NCBI RefSeq assembly: GCF_963662755.1
Contig: NZ_OY759725.1
Coordinates: 1,315,781-1,379,780 of the forward strand
From: an uncultured Sulfurimonas sp.
GTDB lineage: Bacteria > Campylobacterota > Campylobacteria > Campylobacterales > Sulfurimonadaceae
Direction of reading: 5' to 3'
Length of the DNA stretch: 64,000 nucleotides
In this document: piece after piece, positions 26,243 through 37,977 of the stretch
Position numbering within the stretch: position 1 is the stretch's first letter
How the letters are laid out: each line of letters begins with the position of its first letter
Notes under the pieces: model-generated
Seen by the model: the letters and a program-made list of their open reading frames with translations, nothing else
What the model was told of the DNA's origin: nothing
Databases searched by the model: none
Program-made: the position numbers and the translations under genes

Positions 26243-27310
26243 ATGAAAATAACTGTTTCTAAATCTATTATTGAAAATATAATGATTTATGCTCAACCTT
26301 TTTTAGAAAAAAAAGATACTTCTCAAATAACTTCTCATGTTTATATAAATGTAAATGACTCAAAACTAACTTTAAAAGCTACTGATTATGAAATAGGTTT
26401 TGAAGTATCTACTGATAAAGTAAATATTATATCTTCTGGAAGTATTACTGCAAATGGTAAAAAACTTTTAGATATTATAAGAATATTAAAAGATGGAGAA
26501 ATAAATTTAGAAGTTAAAAATGAAATGTTATATATTTCACAATCACATTCTAATTTTAAATTACCAACTTTTTCATATAATGAATTTCCAGAATTTCCTT
26601 CTTTTGAAGGAAAAAATCCTATATCCATTGAATCTCATTCATTAATAGAATCACTTAAAAAAATAACTCCAGCAATTGATACTAATAATCCGAAATTTGA
26701 ATTAAATGGTGCTTTAATTGATATTAAAAACGACAGTATTAACTTTGCATCTACTGATACAAGAAGATTAGCTATTGTTAGTTTAGAAAATAAAAGTGAT
26801 AATGAATTATCTATAATAATTCCTAAAAAAGCTATTGTTGAAATTCAAAAACTTTTTTTTGATGATATAGAGATATATTATGATTCTACAAATTTAATTA
26901 TACATTCTAATCAATACACTTTTTTTACAAAACTTATAAATGGAAAATTTCCAGAATATTCTAGAATTATTCCTAAAGAAATAGCAAATACATTAATTTT
27001 ACCTAAAGCTATTATGATTGATTCTATTAGACAAATAACTACTATTTCTTCTGATGTTAAAATTACTTTTTTAAATAATTTTATTACATTTGAATCTCTA
27101 AGTGATGATAATATAGAAGCTAAAACAGAAATTAATTATAATACTGGTTTTGAAGAAAAATTTGTTATTGCTATTAATTCTAAATATCTTTTAGACTTTT
27201 TAAATTCTATAAATTCTTCAGAGTTTACTATAGGTTTAAATGAAGGAAATTTACCTTTTCTTTTAATAGATAATAATTTTAAAACAGTTGTTATGCCTAT
27301 AGTAATATAA
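26243..27310 (+). CDS. dnaN: DNA polymerase III beta sliding clamp
   Basis: A 355-residue three-domain clamp: domain 1 starts MKITVSKSIIENIMIYAQPFLEKKD, domain 2 centres on GALIDIKNDSINFASTDTRRLAIV, and the C-terminus ends DNNFKTVVMPIVI with the conserved MPI-type end. It rings DNA and tethers polymerase. Notably AT-rich codon use, like gyrB. A strong terminator follows. Confidence 0.96.
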   Translation: MKITVSKSIIENIMIYAQPFLEKKDTSQITSHVYINVNDSKLTLKATDYEIGFEVSTDKVNIISSGSITANGKKLLDIIRILKDGEINLEVKNEMLYISQSHSNFKLPTFSYNEFPEFPSFEGKNPISIESHSLIESLKKITPAIDTNNPKFELNGALIDIKNDSINFASTDTRRLAIVSLENKSDNELSIIIPKKAIVEIQKLFFDDIEIYYDSTNLIIHSNQYTFFTKLINGKFPEYSRIIPKEIANTLILPKAIMIDSIRQITTISSDVKITFLNNFITFESLSDDNIEAKTEINYNTGFEEKFVIAINSKYLLDFLNSINSSEFTIGLNEGNLPFLLIDNNFKTVVMPIVI

Positions 27311-27321
27311 ATAAATACTTC

Positions 27322-27357
27322 TAATTTACTTCACATTATGTGAAGTAAATTACTTCT
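27322..27357 (+). terminator. Intrinsic terminator after dnaN
   Basis: A perfect 14-bp stem (27322-27335 with 27339-27352, loop TTA) is followed by CTTCTTTTTC. It separates dnaN from gyrB transcription. Confidence 0.8.
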
Positions 27358-27403
27358 TTTTCTACAAAAAAATCTTATAAAACTTTCTTTTAGTAAACAT
27401 TAG

Positions 27404-29758
<2,355 letters not shown>

Positions 29759-29780
29759 AATACAAAATAGGTACTCAAAA

Positions 29781-31190
29781 ATGCTATTACCACAAATAAA
29801 AGAGAGAGAGTACCGATTTAAATTAGCGCTTAGAATGGGTCTTCCCATCTTTGCGATAGTTATAGCATTTATTTCGCATAGATTAATTACAAATTATGAA
29901 AATCTTGATTCATCATTTTATATAGAAATCATTCTTCTTTTAACATTTAGCATTTATTTTATTTTTTATATTATCTATAAAAGTTTTGATATAAGAATTA
30001 CTGAACCACTAACAAAAACATTTACAAGAGAATACCTTTATAAATTTCTTAAAAAAGAGTTAGATACAAATAATGAATACTCTTTAATACTTATAAGTAT
30101 AGATAATTTAAGTGATATAAATAATAGATATGGTATAAAAAATGGAGATAAAGTTTTAAAAGAATTTGTATCTTGGGTAGAAAAATATTTAGAAAGTAAA
30201 AATATTAATAACTTTCCAATGGGACACATAAAAGGTGAAGATTTTATTATAGGATTGAAAGGTTCAAAGAGTCAATTTTCTACTATAATAGAACTAATGT
30301 GTCTAAAAAGTGATGATTTTATAGTGGAAAATATAGAAGTAAAAATTAGTGTATCTATAACTGATAAACGCTTTTCAGATGATCTTGATTATTTAATAGA
30401 AAATTTATTTGATTTACAAGATAGAAATAGAAATCAGAAACTTTTATTTCAAAACTATGATGAAATTAATCCTCAAAAACAAGAATCATTTGTAATAGAT
30501 GCTATTAAAAATAAATCATTTCTTGTTATGACTCAAGATATATATGAAGATGATAAACAAGTTATAAAAGAGTGTTTTATAAAACTAAAAACACCTGATG
30601 ATAAGATAATACATCAAAAAAAATATATGAAAGTTTTAAATAAACTTGGTTTAACAGTTGACTTTGATTTAATGGTTTTAGAACAAAATATAGAAAAATG
30701 TTTTTCTAATACAAATGAAATAATTGCTATGAGTATATCACCAAGTTCACTTAGAAATCCATCTTTTATGTTTAAAGCAAAAGAGCTTTTAAGTGCAAAT
30801 AAAAAAATAAAAAATAGATTGATTTTTTTACTTAGTGAAACAGAGTATTATTCACAAATAAATAAGTATAATTCAACTCTAAAAATATTAAGAAATATGG
30901 GTGTTAAAATAGCTATTGATAGACTTGGATCTATACATACTAGTTTTTTGTATTTAAGAGATTTAGATGTAGATATAGTAAGATATGACTCTTTTTATAC
31001 TAAAGATATAGCAAATAAAAATAATAAAAGTATAATAGAAGGATTTAATATTATGGCTCATAAAAAAGGTCTTAAAACATGGATAAAAATGGTTGAATCA
31101 CAAGAAATTAAAGAGATTGCTAAAGAGTTAAATATAGACTATATACAAGGAAATTTTGTATCTAATTTAGAAACAAAATATGAAAATTAA
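29781..31190 (+). CDS. Membrane protein with degenerate GGDEF and EAL domains
   Basis: A 469-residue protein with two N-terminal membrane spans (about residues 17-35 and 44-66). A GGDEF-fold domain follows (about 80-235), in which the active-site motif reads KGEDF in HIKGEDFIIGLKG. The C-terminal EAL-fold domain (about 240-465) keeps IAIDRLGSIHTSFLYLRDLDVDIVRYDSFYTKD but has no EAL motif at its start. Both activities are therefore probably lost, leaving a c-di-GMP-binding or regulatory protein. It lies 22 bases after gyrB. Confidence 0.8.
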   Translation: MLLPQIKEREYRFKLALRMGLPIFAIVIAFISHRLITNYENLDSSFYIEIILLLTFSIYFIFYIIYKSFDIRITEPLTKTFTREYLYKFLKKELDTNNEYSLILISIDNLSDINNRYGIKNGDKVLKEFVSWVEKYLESKNINNFPMGHIKGEDFIIGLKGSKSQFSTIIELMCLKSDDFIVENIEVKISVSITDKRFSDDLDYLIENLFDLQDRNRNQKLLFQNYDEINPQKQESFVIDAIKNKSFLVMTQDIYEDDKQVIKECFIKLKTPDDKIIHQKKYMKVLNKLGLTVDFDLMVLEQNIEKCFSNTNEIIAMSISPSSLRNPSFMFKAKELLSANKKIKNRLIFLLSETEYYSQINKYNSTLKILRNMGVKIAIDRLGSIHTSFLYLRDLDVDIVRYDSFYTKDIANKNNKSIIEGFNIMAHKKGLKTWIKMVESQEIKEIAKELNIDYIQGNFVSNLETKYEN

Positions 31191-31205
31191 AATAAGGAAA
31201 ATTAT

Positions 31206-31583
31206 ATGAAATATGGTGAAAAAATAGTAAATGAGTTTGATATAGAAAAAGATTTGGAGATATGGCCAAATAAACATGATAGAAACTATCTTATTAAGAT
31301 GACTCTTCCTGAGTTTTCTTGTCTTTGTCCTAGAAGTGGTTACCCTGATTATGCAACTATTTATCTTGAATATACTCCAGATAAATTGGTAGTTGAATTA
31401 AAAGCAATGAAACTTTACATAAACTCTTTTAGAGATAAACATATATCTCATGAAAATAGTGCAAATGAAATATATGAAACATTAGAAAAAAAGATAAAAC
31501 CTAAATACATGAAAATAGTTGCTGATTATAATCCTCGTGGGAATGTACATACGGTTATTGAGATAGATAGTTCAAAATTATAG
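31206..31583 (+). CDS. queF: NADPH-dependent 7-cyano-7-deazaguanine reductase QueF
   Basis: A 125-residue tunnel-fold enzyme reducing preQ0 to preQ1 in queuosine synthesis. The catalytic Cys is in PEFSCLCPRSGYPDYAT, and the QueF signature LELKAMKLYINSFRDKHISHE-like segment is present (LKAMKLYINSFRDKHISHE). Short, unimodular type. It starts 16 bases after the GGDEF/EAL gene with GGAAA upstream. Confidence 0.95.
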   Translation: MKYGEKIVNEFDIEKDLEIWPNKHDRNYLIKMTLPEFSCLCPRSGYPDYATIYLEYTPDKLVVELKAMKLYINSFRDKHISHENSANEIYETLEKKIKPKYMKIVADYNPRGNVHTVIEIDSSKL

Positions 31584-31595
31584 GAGATAAATAAA

Positions 31596-32069
31596 ATGTT
31601 TTCAAAAATTCTTGGTAAAATTAAAAATTCTTCAGATGAAGAAAATGAAGAACAAAAAAATTTAGTAGAAAAAATTTCTAAAATGAATTTAACTGATATG
31701 AGAATTTATGTAAACAATAAAATTCCAAATTTTCAAGTTTGTGAAGATGGATTGATAGAAATTTTAAATAAACTTCTTGAAGTAGATGCAAAAACATCAA
31801 AAAGATATATTGATATAAGTGATAATGATAGTAAAATTAAAAAATGTTTTGACTTAGTTCTTATTATTTTAACTAACAAAAAAATAACAATAACAGCTAT
31901 TGAATTAGTAAATCAATTTATAGAAAATTCAAAAGAAATTATCCAAAAATTTGATCAAGAAAATAAGCAAATATACTCTAGTAAGTTTAAAAATCATATG
32001 GATTTAGCATTGAATAATATAAATACTAGAAGTGAGATGCAAAGAAAAATGGGTGTTATTGGGAATTAG
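31596..32069 (+). CDS. Hypothetical helical protein
   Basis: A 157-residue soluble, mostly helical and charged protein with GGAG before its ATG. No signal peptide, membrane span or known domain is recognised; motifs include KMNLTDMRIYVNNKIPNFQVCEDGLIEILNKLL and a long C-terminal helix. It is last in the gyrB-proximal run, 13 bases after queF, and its 3' end overlaps cca by 14 bases in convergent orientation. Confidence 0.7.
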   Translation: MFSKILGKIKNSSDEENEEQKNLVEKISKMNLTDMRIYVNNKIPNFQVCEDGLIEILNKLLEVDAKTSKRYIDISDNDSKIKKCFDLVLIILTNKKITITAIELVNQFIENSKEIIQKFDQENKQIYSSKFKNHMDLALNNINTRSEMQRKMGVIGN

Positions 32070-33306
32070 TTAAAAAAATATTTAACCATTTTTTAGCTTC
32101 ATCTAAGGATGAAAATTCACCATGCATTTGAGCTTCATAAGCAGATTTTAAAATATGCGAAAACTCACTTGATGGCTTTAAACCAAAAGAAATTAAGTCT
32201 CTTCCAAGTAAAATGGCTTCAACTTTTTTATTTAGTACTTTTAACTCTTTTGCTCTAAAGGCTACATCTTTTCCTATACCAAATAAAGCATCTGAGAGTA
32301 TAGATAAATCTTCTATATTTACCATAGTTGATAGTTTAAAAATATCATAATTATTGATTTTTTTAGATGAAATATTAGTTATAGTATTTAGATTTTTGCA
32401 TAGTGTAATTATATTTTTTAACAAATATTTATCATTTGATAAACAAGATATAAAACTCTCGATTTGAGTTGTATCAAATTTATAAGAGATAGATGCTAAC
32501 ATCAAAATTTCTTTTTTCTTTTTATTAGTAATATTTAATTTGGCGATAGCATCTATAGCATTCATACTACGATGCCAATCTTCTTTATTTAGTAAATTTA
32601 GATTAGTAAAATATTTTATTGCATCTAACTCTTTTAATAGTTTAAAGCCAATAGATGGTTTTTTAGACTTAAGCAAATTTTTTTTAAGTTCTTCATATAT
32701 TCTCTCTTTTGCAAGTTGTGAAAATAAATTTTTATTAACCATATCCTTGCAGATTAAAAAAAGTTTTTTATCCATTTTTAAATCATATCTTGAACAAAAT
32801 TGTACAGCTCTTAAAATTCTTAAAGGGTCTTCAACAAAACTCTTTGCATCTATCATTTTAAGAGTTTTATTTTTTAAGTCATTTATTCCATTAAATGGAT
32901 CAAGAAGTTTTTTTTCTACTACATTATACGCGATTGCATTTATAGTAAAATCTCTTCTTCGTGTTGCAGTTAAAAAATCTAAATTTTTATTGATAACAAT
33001 ATTAAAACCAGAATGTCCAGATGCTACTTTTGAATCAATTCTAGGAAGTGTAAAATCTAAAACTAAATTTTGAAATTTAAGTTTACAAACACCAAAACTT
33101 TTTCCAACATTGCTTATAGTTCCAAATTCTTTTAAAAGATTTTCAAGTTTTTCAAATGAAGAAATATTATAAACTTCTATATCAATATCATCAGATGTAA
33201 TATCCAATAAATAATCTCTAACATATCCACCAATTATAATAGGTATAGCACTATTATTTATTAATTTATCGAAGATTTTATTTAAAAAGTTTGGATATTC
33301 AAACAT
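32056..33306 (-). CDS. cca: CCA tRNA nucleotidyltransferase / poly(A) polymerase family protein
   Basis: A 416-residue class II nucleotidyltransferase. The N-terminal head has IIGGYVRDYLLDITSDDIDIEVYN with the catalytic DID pair, followed by the RRDFTINAIAYN motif, DPFNGINDLKNK and EDPLRILRAVQFCSRYDLKMD. The helical C-terminal part binds tRNA. It adds or repairs the CCA end; the sequence alone does not exclude an A-adding variant. Confidence 0.88.
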   Translation of the reverse strand: MFEYPNFLNKIFDKLINNSAIPIIIGGYVRDYLLDITSDDIDIEVYNISSFEKLENLLKEFGTISNVGKSFGVCKLKFQNLVLDFTLPRIDSKVASGHSGFNIVINKNLDFLTATRRRDFTINAIAYNVVEKKLLDPFNGINDLKNKTLKMIDAKSFVEDPLRILRAVQFCSRYDLKMDKKLFLICKDMVNKNLFSQLAKERIYEELKKNLLKSKKPSIGFKLLKELDAIKYFTNLNLLNKEDWHRSMNAIDAIAKLNITNKKKKEILMLASISYKFDTTQIESFISCLSNDKYLLKNIITLCKNLNTITNISSKKINNYDIFKLSTMVNIEDLSILSDALFGIGKDVAFRAKELKVLNKKVEAILLGRDLISFGLKPSSEFSHILKSAYEAQMHGEFSSLDEAKKWLNIFLTNSQ

Positions 33307-33572
33307 AATAGACTCAATTATTGGTTTTTATTAATTTTATGAAAAAAAACATATAAATATTTTATTTGCTATTTATAAAATAATATAAATATATTATATC
33401 AATTTATATGAGTATAATTATCATTGAATTTAGTAATTATTAAAAATATATAAATACATTTTGTAAGATATAACATAAATTTAGGTATAATCGCGAAAAT
33501 TTTTCTTATAAAAATAAGAAGTATTTATTACTTCTATAATTAAAGTATGAAAAGTATCTATGGAGAAGTACA
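33307..33572 (+). promoter_or_regulatory. AT-rich typA upstream region with -10 element
   Basis: The divergent cca-typA gap is almost all A and T. TATAAT at 33486-33491 within TTTAGGTATAATCGC is the best typA -10; the same TTTAGGTATAAT context occurs at 50661. The leader carries a small hairpin (TTCTTAT/ATAAGAA near 33505-33523) and GGAG before the ATG. Confidence 0.5.
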
Positions 33573-35375
33573 ATGCAAAAAATTAGAAATATTGCAGTTA
33601 TTGCACACGTTGACCACGGTAAAACTACACTCGTTGATGGATTACTAGAGCAATCAGGAACATTTGGTTCTCATGAACATCATGATGAAAGAGCTATGGA
33701 TAGTAATGATTTAGAAAGAGAGCGTGGTATTACGATTCTTTCCAAAAACACAGCTATTCGTTATAAAGATTACAAAATTAATATTATTGACACTCCGGGT
33801 CACGCTGACTTTGGTGGAGAAGTTGAACGTGTTCTTAAGATGGTTGATGGTGTTTTAGTACTTGTTGATGCTTATGAAGGTGTTATGCCACAAACAAAAT
33901 TTGTTGTTAAGAAGATGCTAGCATTAGGTAAAAAACCAATCGTTGTTATCAATAAAATTGATAAACCTTCTGCTGATCCAGATCGTGTTGTTGATGAAAT
34001 GTTTGACTTATTTGCAGATATGGGTGCTACAGATGATCAACAAGATTTTCCAATAGTATATGCTGCAGCTCGTGATGGTATGGCTAAGATGGATATGAAT
34101 GATCCTGATGGAAATTTTGAGTGTATTTTTGAAACTATTTTAGAACACATTCCAGAGCCAGAAGGCGACAGAGAAAATCATACTCAAGCTCAAGTATTTA
34201 CACTTGATTATGATAACTATGTTGGTAAGATAGGAATTTCTCGTATTTTTAATGGTGTTGTAAGAAAAGGTGACAATATCATGCTTGCAAAAGCTGATGG
34301 TGAATTAGTTAAGGGTAAAATTTCTAAACTTATTGGTTTTCTTGGTCTTAATCGTATGGAAATTCAAGAGGCTGAAGCAGGAGATATCGTAGCATTTGCT
34401 GGTATGGAAACTGTTGATGTTGGAGATACTATCTGTGATCCAGCTAATCCAATGCCACTTGATCCAATGCACATCGAAGAGCCAACTTTAACAGTTGTAT
34501 TTGCTGTAAATGATTCTCCTCTTGCTGGTAAAGAAGGTAAACACGTTACATCTAATAAACTTAGAGAGAGACTTGAGTTTGAGATGAATACAAATGTTGC
34601 AATGAGACTTGAAGTTGTTGGTGAGGGTAAATTTAAAGTTTCTGGTCGTGGTGAACTTCAAATTACTGTTCTTGCTGAGAATATGCGTCGTGAAGATTTT
34701 GAGTTTAGTATCTCTCGTCCGGAAGTTATTGTTAAAGAGATTGAAGGTGTTAAATGTGAACCATTTGAACATCTAGTAATTGATGTTCCTGAAGAATTAT
34801 CTGGTGGTGTTATTGAGCGTCTTGGTAAACGCAAGGCTGAGATGAAATCAATGCTTCCAATGGGTCAAGGTTTCCAAAGAATAGAGTTTGAAATTCCTGC
34901 TCGTGCACTTATTGGTTTTAGAGGTCAATTCTTAACAGATACTAAGGGTGAAGGTATTATGAATCACTCTTTCTTAGAATTCCGTCCATTTACAGGTAAT
35001 GTTGAATCAAGATCTTATGGTGCTCTAATCTCTATGACTCCAGGTTCTACTTTAGCATTTTCACTATTTAGTATTCAAGATCGTGGTGTACTTTTCATAG
35101 GTGTTCAAACTGAAGTTTATGAGGGTATGATTATTGGTGAGCATTCACGTTCAAATGATTTAGTTGTTAATCCTATTAAAGGTAAAGCTCAATCAAATGT
35201 TCGTTCATCAGGCGCTGATGAAGCTATCAAACTTGTACCATTTAGAAATATGTCATTAGAACGTGCTTTAGAATGGATTGAAGATGATGAACTTTTAGAA
35301 GTAACTCCTAAATCTGTTCGTATTCGTAAAAAATTCTTAACAGAAAACGAAAGAAAAAGAAACTCTCGTAAATAA
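33573..35375 (+). CDS. typA: Ribosome-associated translational GTPase TypA/BipA
   Basis: A 600-residue EF-G-like GTPase. G1 is [11 protein letters not shown]2 is ERERGITI, G3 is [16 protein letters not shown] and G4 is NKIDKP. The C-terminal BipA-specific region follows ([68 protein letters not shown]). It acts in 50S assembly and stress or cold adaptation. A 12-bp hairpin follows. Confidence 0.97.
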   Translation: MQKIRNIAVIAHVDHGKTTLVDGLLEQSGTFGSHEHHDERAMDSNDLERERGITILSKNTAIRYKDYKINIIDTPGHADFGGEVERVLKMVDGVLVLVDAYEGVMPQTKFVVKKMLALGKKPIVVINKIDKPSADPDRVVDEMFDLFADMGATDDQQDFPIVYAAARDGMAKMDMNDPDGNFECIFETILEHIPEPEGDRENHTQAQVFTLDYDNYVGKIGISRIFNGVVRKGDNIMLAKADGELVKGKISKLIGFLGLNRMEIQEAEAGDIVAFAGMETVDVGDTICDPANPMPLDPMHIEEPTLTVVFAVNDSPLAGKEGKHVTSNKLRERLEFEMNTNVAMRLEVVGEGKFKVSGRGELQITVLAENMRREDFEFSISRPEVIVKEIEGVKCEPFEHLVIDVPEELSGGVIERLGKRKAEMKSMLPMGQGFQRIEFEIPARALIGFRGQFLTDTKGEGIMNHSFLEFRPFTGNVESRSYGALISMTPGSTLAFSLFSIQDRGVLFIGVQTEVYEGMIIGEHSRSNDLVVNPIKGKAQSNVRSSGADEAIKLVPFRNMSLERALEWIEDDELLEVTPKSVRIRKKFLTENERKRNSRK

Positions 35376-35386
35376 TAACTACAATC

Positions 35387-35416
35387 AGTTTTTATAGGCT
35401 TAGCCCTATAAAAACT
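35387..35416 (+). terminator. Hairpin after typA
   Basis: AGTTTTTATAGG (35387-35398) pairs perfectly with CCTATAAAAACT (35405-35416), loop CTTAGC. The closest T-run is about 20 bases downstream, so termination is probable but not textbook. Confidence 0.6.
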
Positions 35417-35483
35417 AACCTTATTAAACCTCCCTTTTTTTTGAAACCAATTTATTTTTTATCAATATAATTTATTTCTTTAA

Positions 35484-35498
35484 TGATAATAACTATCA
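35484..35498 (+). promoter_or_regulatory. Fur-box-like site 1
   Basis: TGATAATAACTATCA matches the 7-1-7 Fur consensus TGATAATNATTATCA at 13 of 14 fixed positions. It lies about 70 bases upstream of the short DUF2325-like gene. Confidence 0.6.
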
Positions 35499-35535
35499 AT
35501 ATAATAATTCTTTAAGTTTCTTTTTTGTACAATTT

Positions 35536-35550
35536 TAATAATAATTATCA
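35536..35550 (+). promoter_or_regulatory. Fur-box-like site 2
   Basis: TAATAATAATTATCA also matches the Fur consensus at 13 of 14 fixed positions. It ends just before the AAAAGGAG ribosome site of the gene at 35566, so a bound repressor would cover the promoter or transcript start. Confidence 0.55.
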
Positions 35551-35565
35551 AAAAGGAGTTAAAAT

Positions 35566-35697
35566 ATGTCTATATTACTTATTGGTGCAGACAAGGTTAA
35601 TAATATAAGTGAGTCACTTATGTCGCTTGGTGCTACAAAAACAACTCACTGGGATTCTAGAAAAAACTCTACGTCATATAAAAAGATTCACTGGTAG
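35566..35697 (+). pseudogene. Truncated DUF2325-family gene
   Basis: A 43-residue frame with an excellent ribosome site (AAAAGGAG, then 7 bases). The product begins MSILLIGADKVNNISESLMS and continues LGATKTTHWDSRKNSTSYKKIHW. That is the N-terminal half of DUF2325 proteins, which usually run to about 90-100 residues (ILLIGADK..., THW..RK...). No continuation was found in the other frames after the stop. About 35 bases on, another AAGGAG precedes ATGAAATAA, a two-codon stub. The gene is probably decayed, unless the half-domain works alone. Two Fur-like boxes precede it. Confidence 0.55.
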
Positions 35698-35893
35698 GGC
35701 TTGTTAGATGCTTAATCCAAATTACTTAAGGAGTAAAATGAAATAAACGAAGAATGAAATATAGATGAAGATACTTAAATAAGTATTATATTTTTATATA
35801 TCTATGAAGAGTATAATTTAAATAATTATACTGATATATATGGCAATAAAATAGCTAAACTTCTCCTGTTTAGAGCTAATTAATTTTCATTCG

Positions 35894-35919
35894 GGTCTAT
35901 TTTAGAGATAAAATAGACC
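35894..35919. terminator. Hairpin between the DUF2325 remnant and msrBA
   Basis: GGTCTATTTTA (35894-35904), loop GAGA, TAAAATAGACC (35909-35919): a perfect 11-bp stem, 11 bases beyond the msrBA stop. U-tracts are weak on both sides; it could act bidirectionally. Confidence 0.55.
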
Positions 35920-35930
35920 TATGGTTTTAT

Positions 35931-36857
35931 CTAAAATCTCTTTTTATAACCATGACAATAAGGAAGAGAACCCTTTTTGTTGTAATAGTTTTGATGACCT
36001 TCATCCGCTTTATAAAACTCTTTTGCATCTAATATTTTTGTAGCAACTTTATATCCATTAGACTCAAGTTTAGATATAAGCTTACGAATAGTATTTTTTT
36101 CATTATCGCTATTTACAAATACCGCAGATAGATATTGTGAGCCAATATCAGGACCTTGACCATTTGTTTGGGTAGGATCATGAATCTCAAAAAAAGTTTT
36201 AGCGATTTGTTCATAAGATATTTTACTTTTGTCATAAATAACTTCAACAGCTTCTAAATGACCTGTTTTTCCACTCACTACTTCATAATAACCAGGATTT
36301 TTAACATGTCCACCCATAAACCCAGAATATACTTCTTTTACTCCATCTAATTTTTCTAAGTAGTACTCAACTCCCCAAAAACAACCACCTGCAAAGTAAG
36401 CATAACTCATTGTACTATTTTTTGCATCTGGAGTTGCATCTAGTTTTAAAGAGATAGAATTTACGCAGTGTCTAGTATTTTTTGGAGTTAAACCTTCACC
36501 TTCAAAGACATGGCCTAAGTGAGCACCACATTTAGCACAAACTATTTCAGTACGTCTTCCATCAGCATCTGGAACTCTTTTTACAGCTCCAGGGATAGCA
36601 TCGTCAAAACTTGGCCAACCACAATGTGAATCAAACTTATCTCCTGATTTATAAAGAGGAGTTTCACATATTTTACAGGTATACACTCCATTTGATTTTT
36701 CATTGGTATATTTACCGCTAAATGGTGCTTCTGTTCCTTTATGAATAAGCACATACTTTTCTTGTTCACTGAGTTGTTCTATCTTGCCTTTATAAGGTTC
36801 TAAATTCATTGCATTCATAGTAGTAATTAATAGTATGAAAAAGATTAAAAGTTTCAT
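35931..36857 (-). CDS. msrBA: Periplasmic methionine sulfoxide reductase MsrB-MsrA fusion
   Basis: A 308-residue protein with a signal peptide (residues 1-16, MKLLIFFILLITTMNA). The MsrB domain comes first (about 18-140), with zinc CxxC pairs (CKICETP, CAKCGAH) and catalytic Cys in NTRHCVNSISL. The MsrA domain follows (about 150-305), with catalytic Cys in FAGGCFWGVEYYL. It repairs both S- and R-sulfoxides in oxidised periplasmic proteins. The order B-then-A is the reverse of the PilB/MsrAB fusions. A preferred AAGGAG lies upstream. Confidence 0.93.
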   Translation of the reverse strand: MKLLIFFILLITTMNAMNLEPYKGKIEQLSEQEKYVLIHKGTEAPFSGKYTNEKSNGVYTCKICETPLYKSGDKFDSHCGWPSFDDAIPGAVKRVPDADGRRTEIVCAKCGAHLGHVFEGEGLTPKNTRHCVNSISLKLDATPDAKNSTMSYAYFAGGCFWGVEYYLEKLDGVKEVYSGFMGGHVKNPGYYEVVSGKTGHLEAVEVIYDKSKISYEQIAKTFFEIHDPTQTNGQGPDIGSQYLSAVFVNSDNEKNTIRKLISKLESNGYKVATKILDAKEFYKADEGHQNYYNKKGSLPYCHGYKKRF

Positions 36858-36911
36858 ACCTAACTCCTTTATTTTTGTTTTTAGATATGCGTTAATTATA
36901 AAGAGTTAATT

Positions 36912-37886
36912 TTAAATAAACTCATTAAAATAATTTATGATTCTTTCTTCAAGCCAGTATTTAGGTTTAAATAAATTTCCCTCTATAAAACCAAGATGAC
37001 CTCCATTTGAATAAATTTCTAATTTAACGCTAGAAGATATTTCATCTTTATTTGGAACTATTTTAGGTGTCATAAATGGATCATCAAGTGAGTGAATAAC
37101 AAGTGTGTTAGTTTTAATGTGTTTTAAAAATTGTTTTGAACTAGATTTAGTATAGTAATCTTGTGCTGAGCTAAAACCGTTAATTGGCGCAGTGTATAAA
37201 TCATCAAATTCCCAAAAAGTAGATATCTTTTTTACATCTTCTTTTTTAAGATTAATAAGTGATTGCATATCATGCATCTCATATTTTTGCTGAAGTGTTT
37301 TGTTTAAATCTTTTAGTAATATGTGCTGATAAAATTTTGAAAAACCATTATTCATTTGAATGGCACAAATATCAAGTTGCATTGGTGCTGAGACTGAAAC
37401 AGCTGCTGTAATAGTAGATGCTTCGGATAGTTCTCCTAATAGTTTTAAAAGTACATTTCCTCCTAAAGAAAATCCTATTGCAAATATTTTACTTTTAGCG
37501 TATTTAGTTTTTAAACTTGTTATAAATTCAAAAGTATCAGATGTTTTACCACTGTGATAAGTATTTGGTTTCTTATTCATTTTGCCAGATGCACTTCTAA
37601 AATGTACAACAACACTGTTAAATCCATGTGCATCTAACTCACGCATTGTCCCTAATATATAAGGGGATTTATAAGAACCGGTAAGTCCATGCAGTAGTAT
37701 AACTATGGGTTTGTTTGAATCAATTTCTTGTTTGTTATACCAATAACACTCTATGAAATCTTTATCACTAAGTTCAAATCTTTGTATATAAAAATTATGA
37801 TTTGGAATATGTCTAAAAAGAGTTGCATAGAGAGTTTGAATATGTCTGTTTTTTAGTAAAAATGAAGGTGTAAATAATTTGCTCAT
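36912..37886 (-). CDS. YheT-family alpha/beta hydrolase
   Basis: A 324-residue hydrolase with family pattern NRHIQTLYATLFRH, the oxyanion region VILLHGLTGSYKSPY, nucleophile elbow FAIGFSLGGNVLLK (Ser), TLVIHSLDDPFMTP (Asp) and SNGGHLGF (His). Substrate unknown; relatives act on esters or lipids. The frame extends to 37949, but that ATG overlaps the nrdB -10 on the other strand, and the family N-terminus matches the start at 37886. No Shine-Dalgarno precedes either. Confidence 0.82.
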   Translation of the reverse strand: MSKLFTPSFLLKNRHIQTLYATLFRHIPNHNFYIQRFELSDKDFIECYWYNKQEIDSNKPIVILLHGLTGSYKSPYILGTMRELDAHGFNSVVVHFRSASGKMNKKPNTYHSGKTSDTFEFITSLKTKYAKSKIFAIGFSLGGNVLLKLLGELSEASTITAAVSVSAPMQLDICAIQMNNGFSKFYQHILLKDLNKTLQQKYEMHDMQSLINLKKEDVKKISTFWEFDDLYTAPINGFSSAQDYYTKSSSKQFLKHIKTNTLVIHSLDDPFMTPKIVPNKDEISSSVKLEIYSNGGHLGFIEGNLFKPKYWLEERIINYFNEFI

Positions 37887-37940
37887 ATTGAAATAATATC
37901 TAAGAATTATTAAATTTATGAAAACAAAATATTGAGATGG

Positions 37941-37946
37941 TATAAT
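37941..37946 (+). promoter_or_regulatory. Candidate -10 element for nrdB
   Basis: TATAAT lies 31 bases before the nrdB ATG, in GGTATAATCAT context. Confidence 0.45.
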
Positions 37947-37977
37947 CATAAACTTTAATCAAAATTGGTAGGTTATC

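Noticed and set aside
32540..33073. 177-codon frame antisense to cca
   Set aside because: Shadow of a strongly AT-rich gene; no ribosome site, and cca motifs on the other strand are clear.
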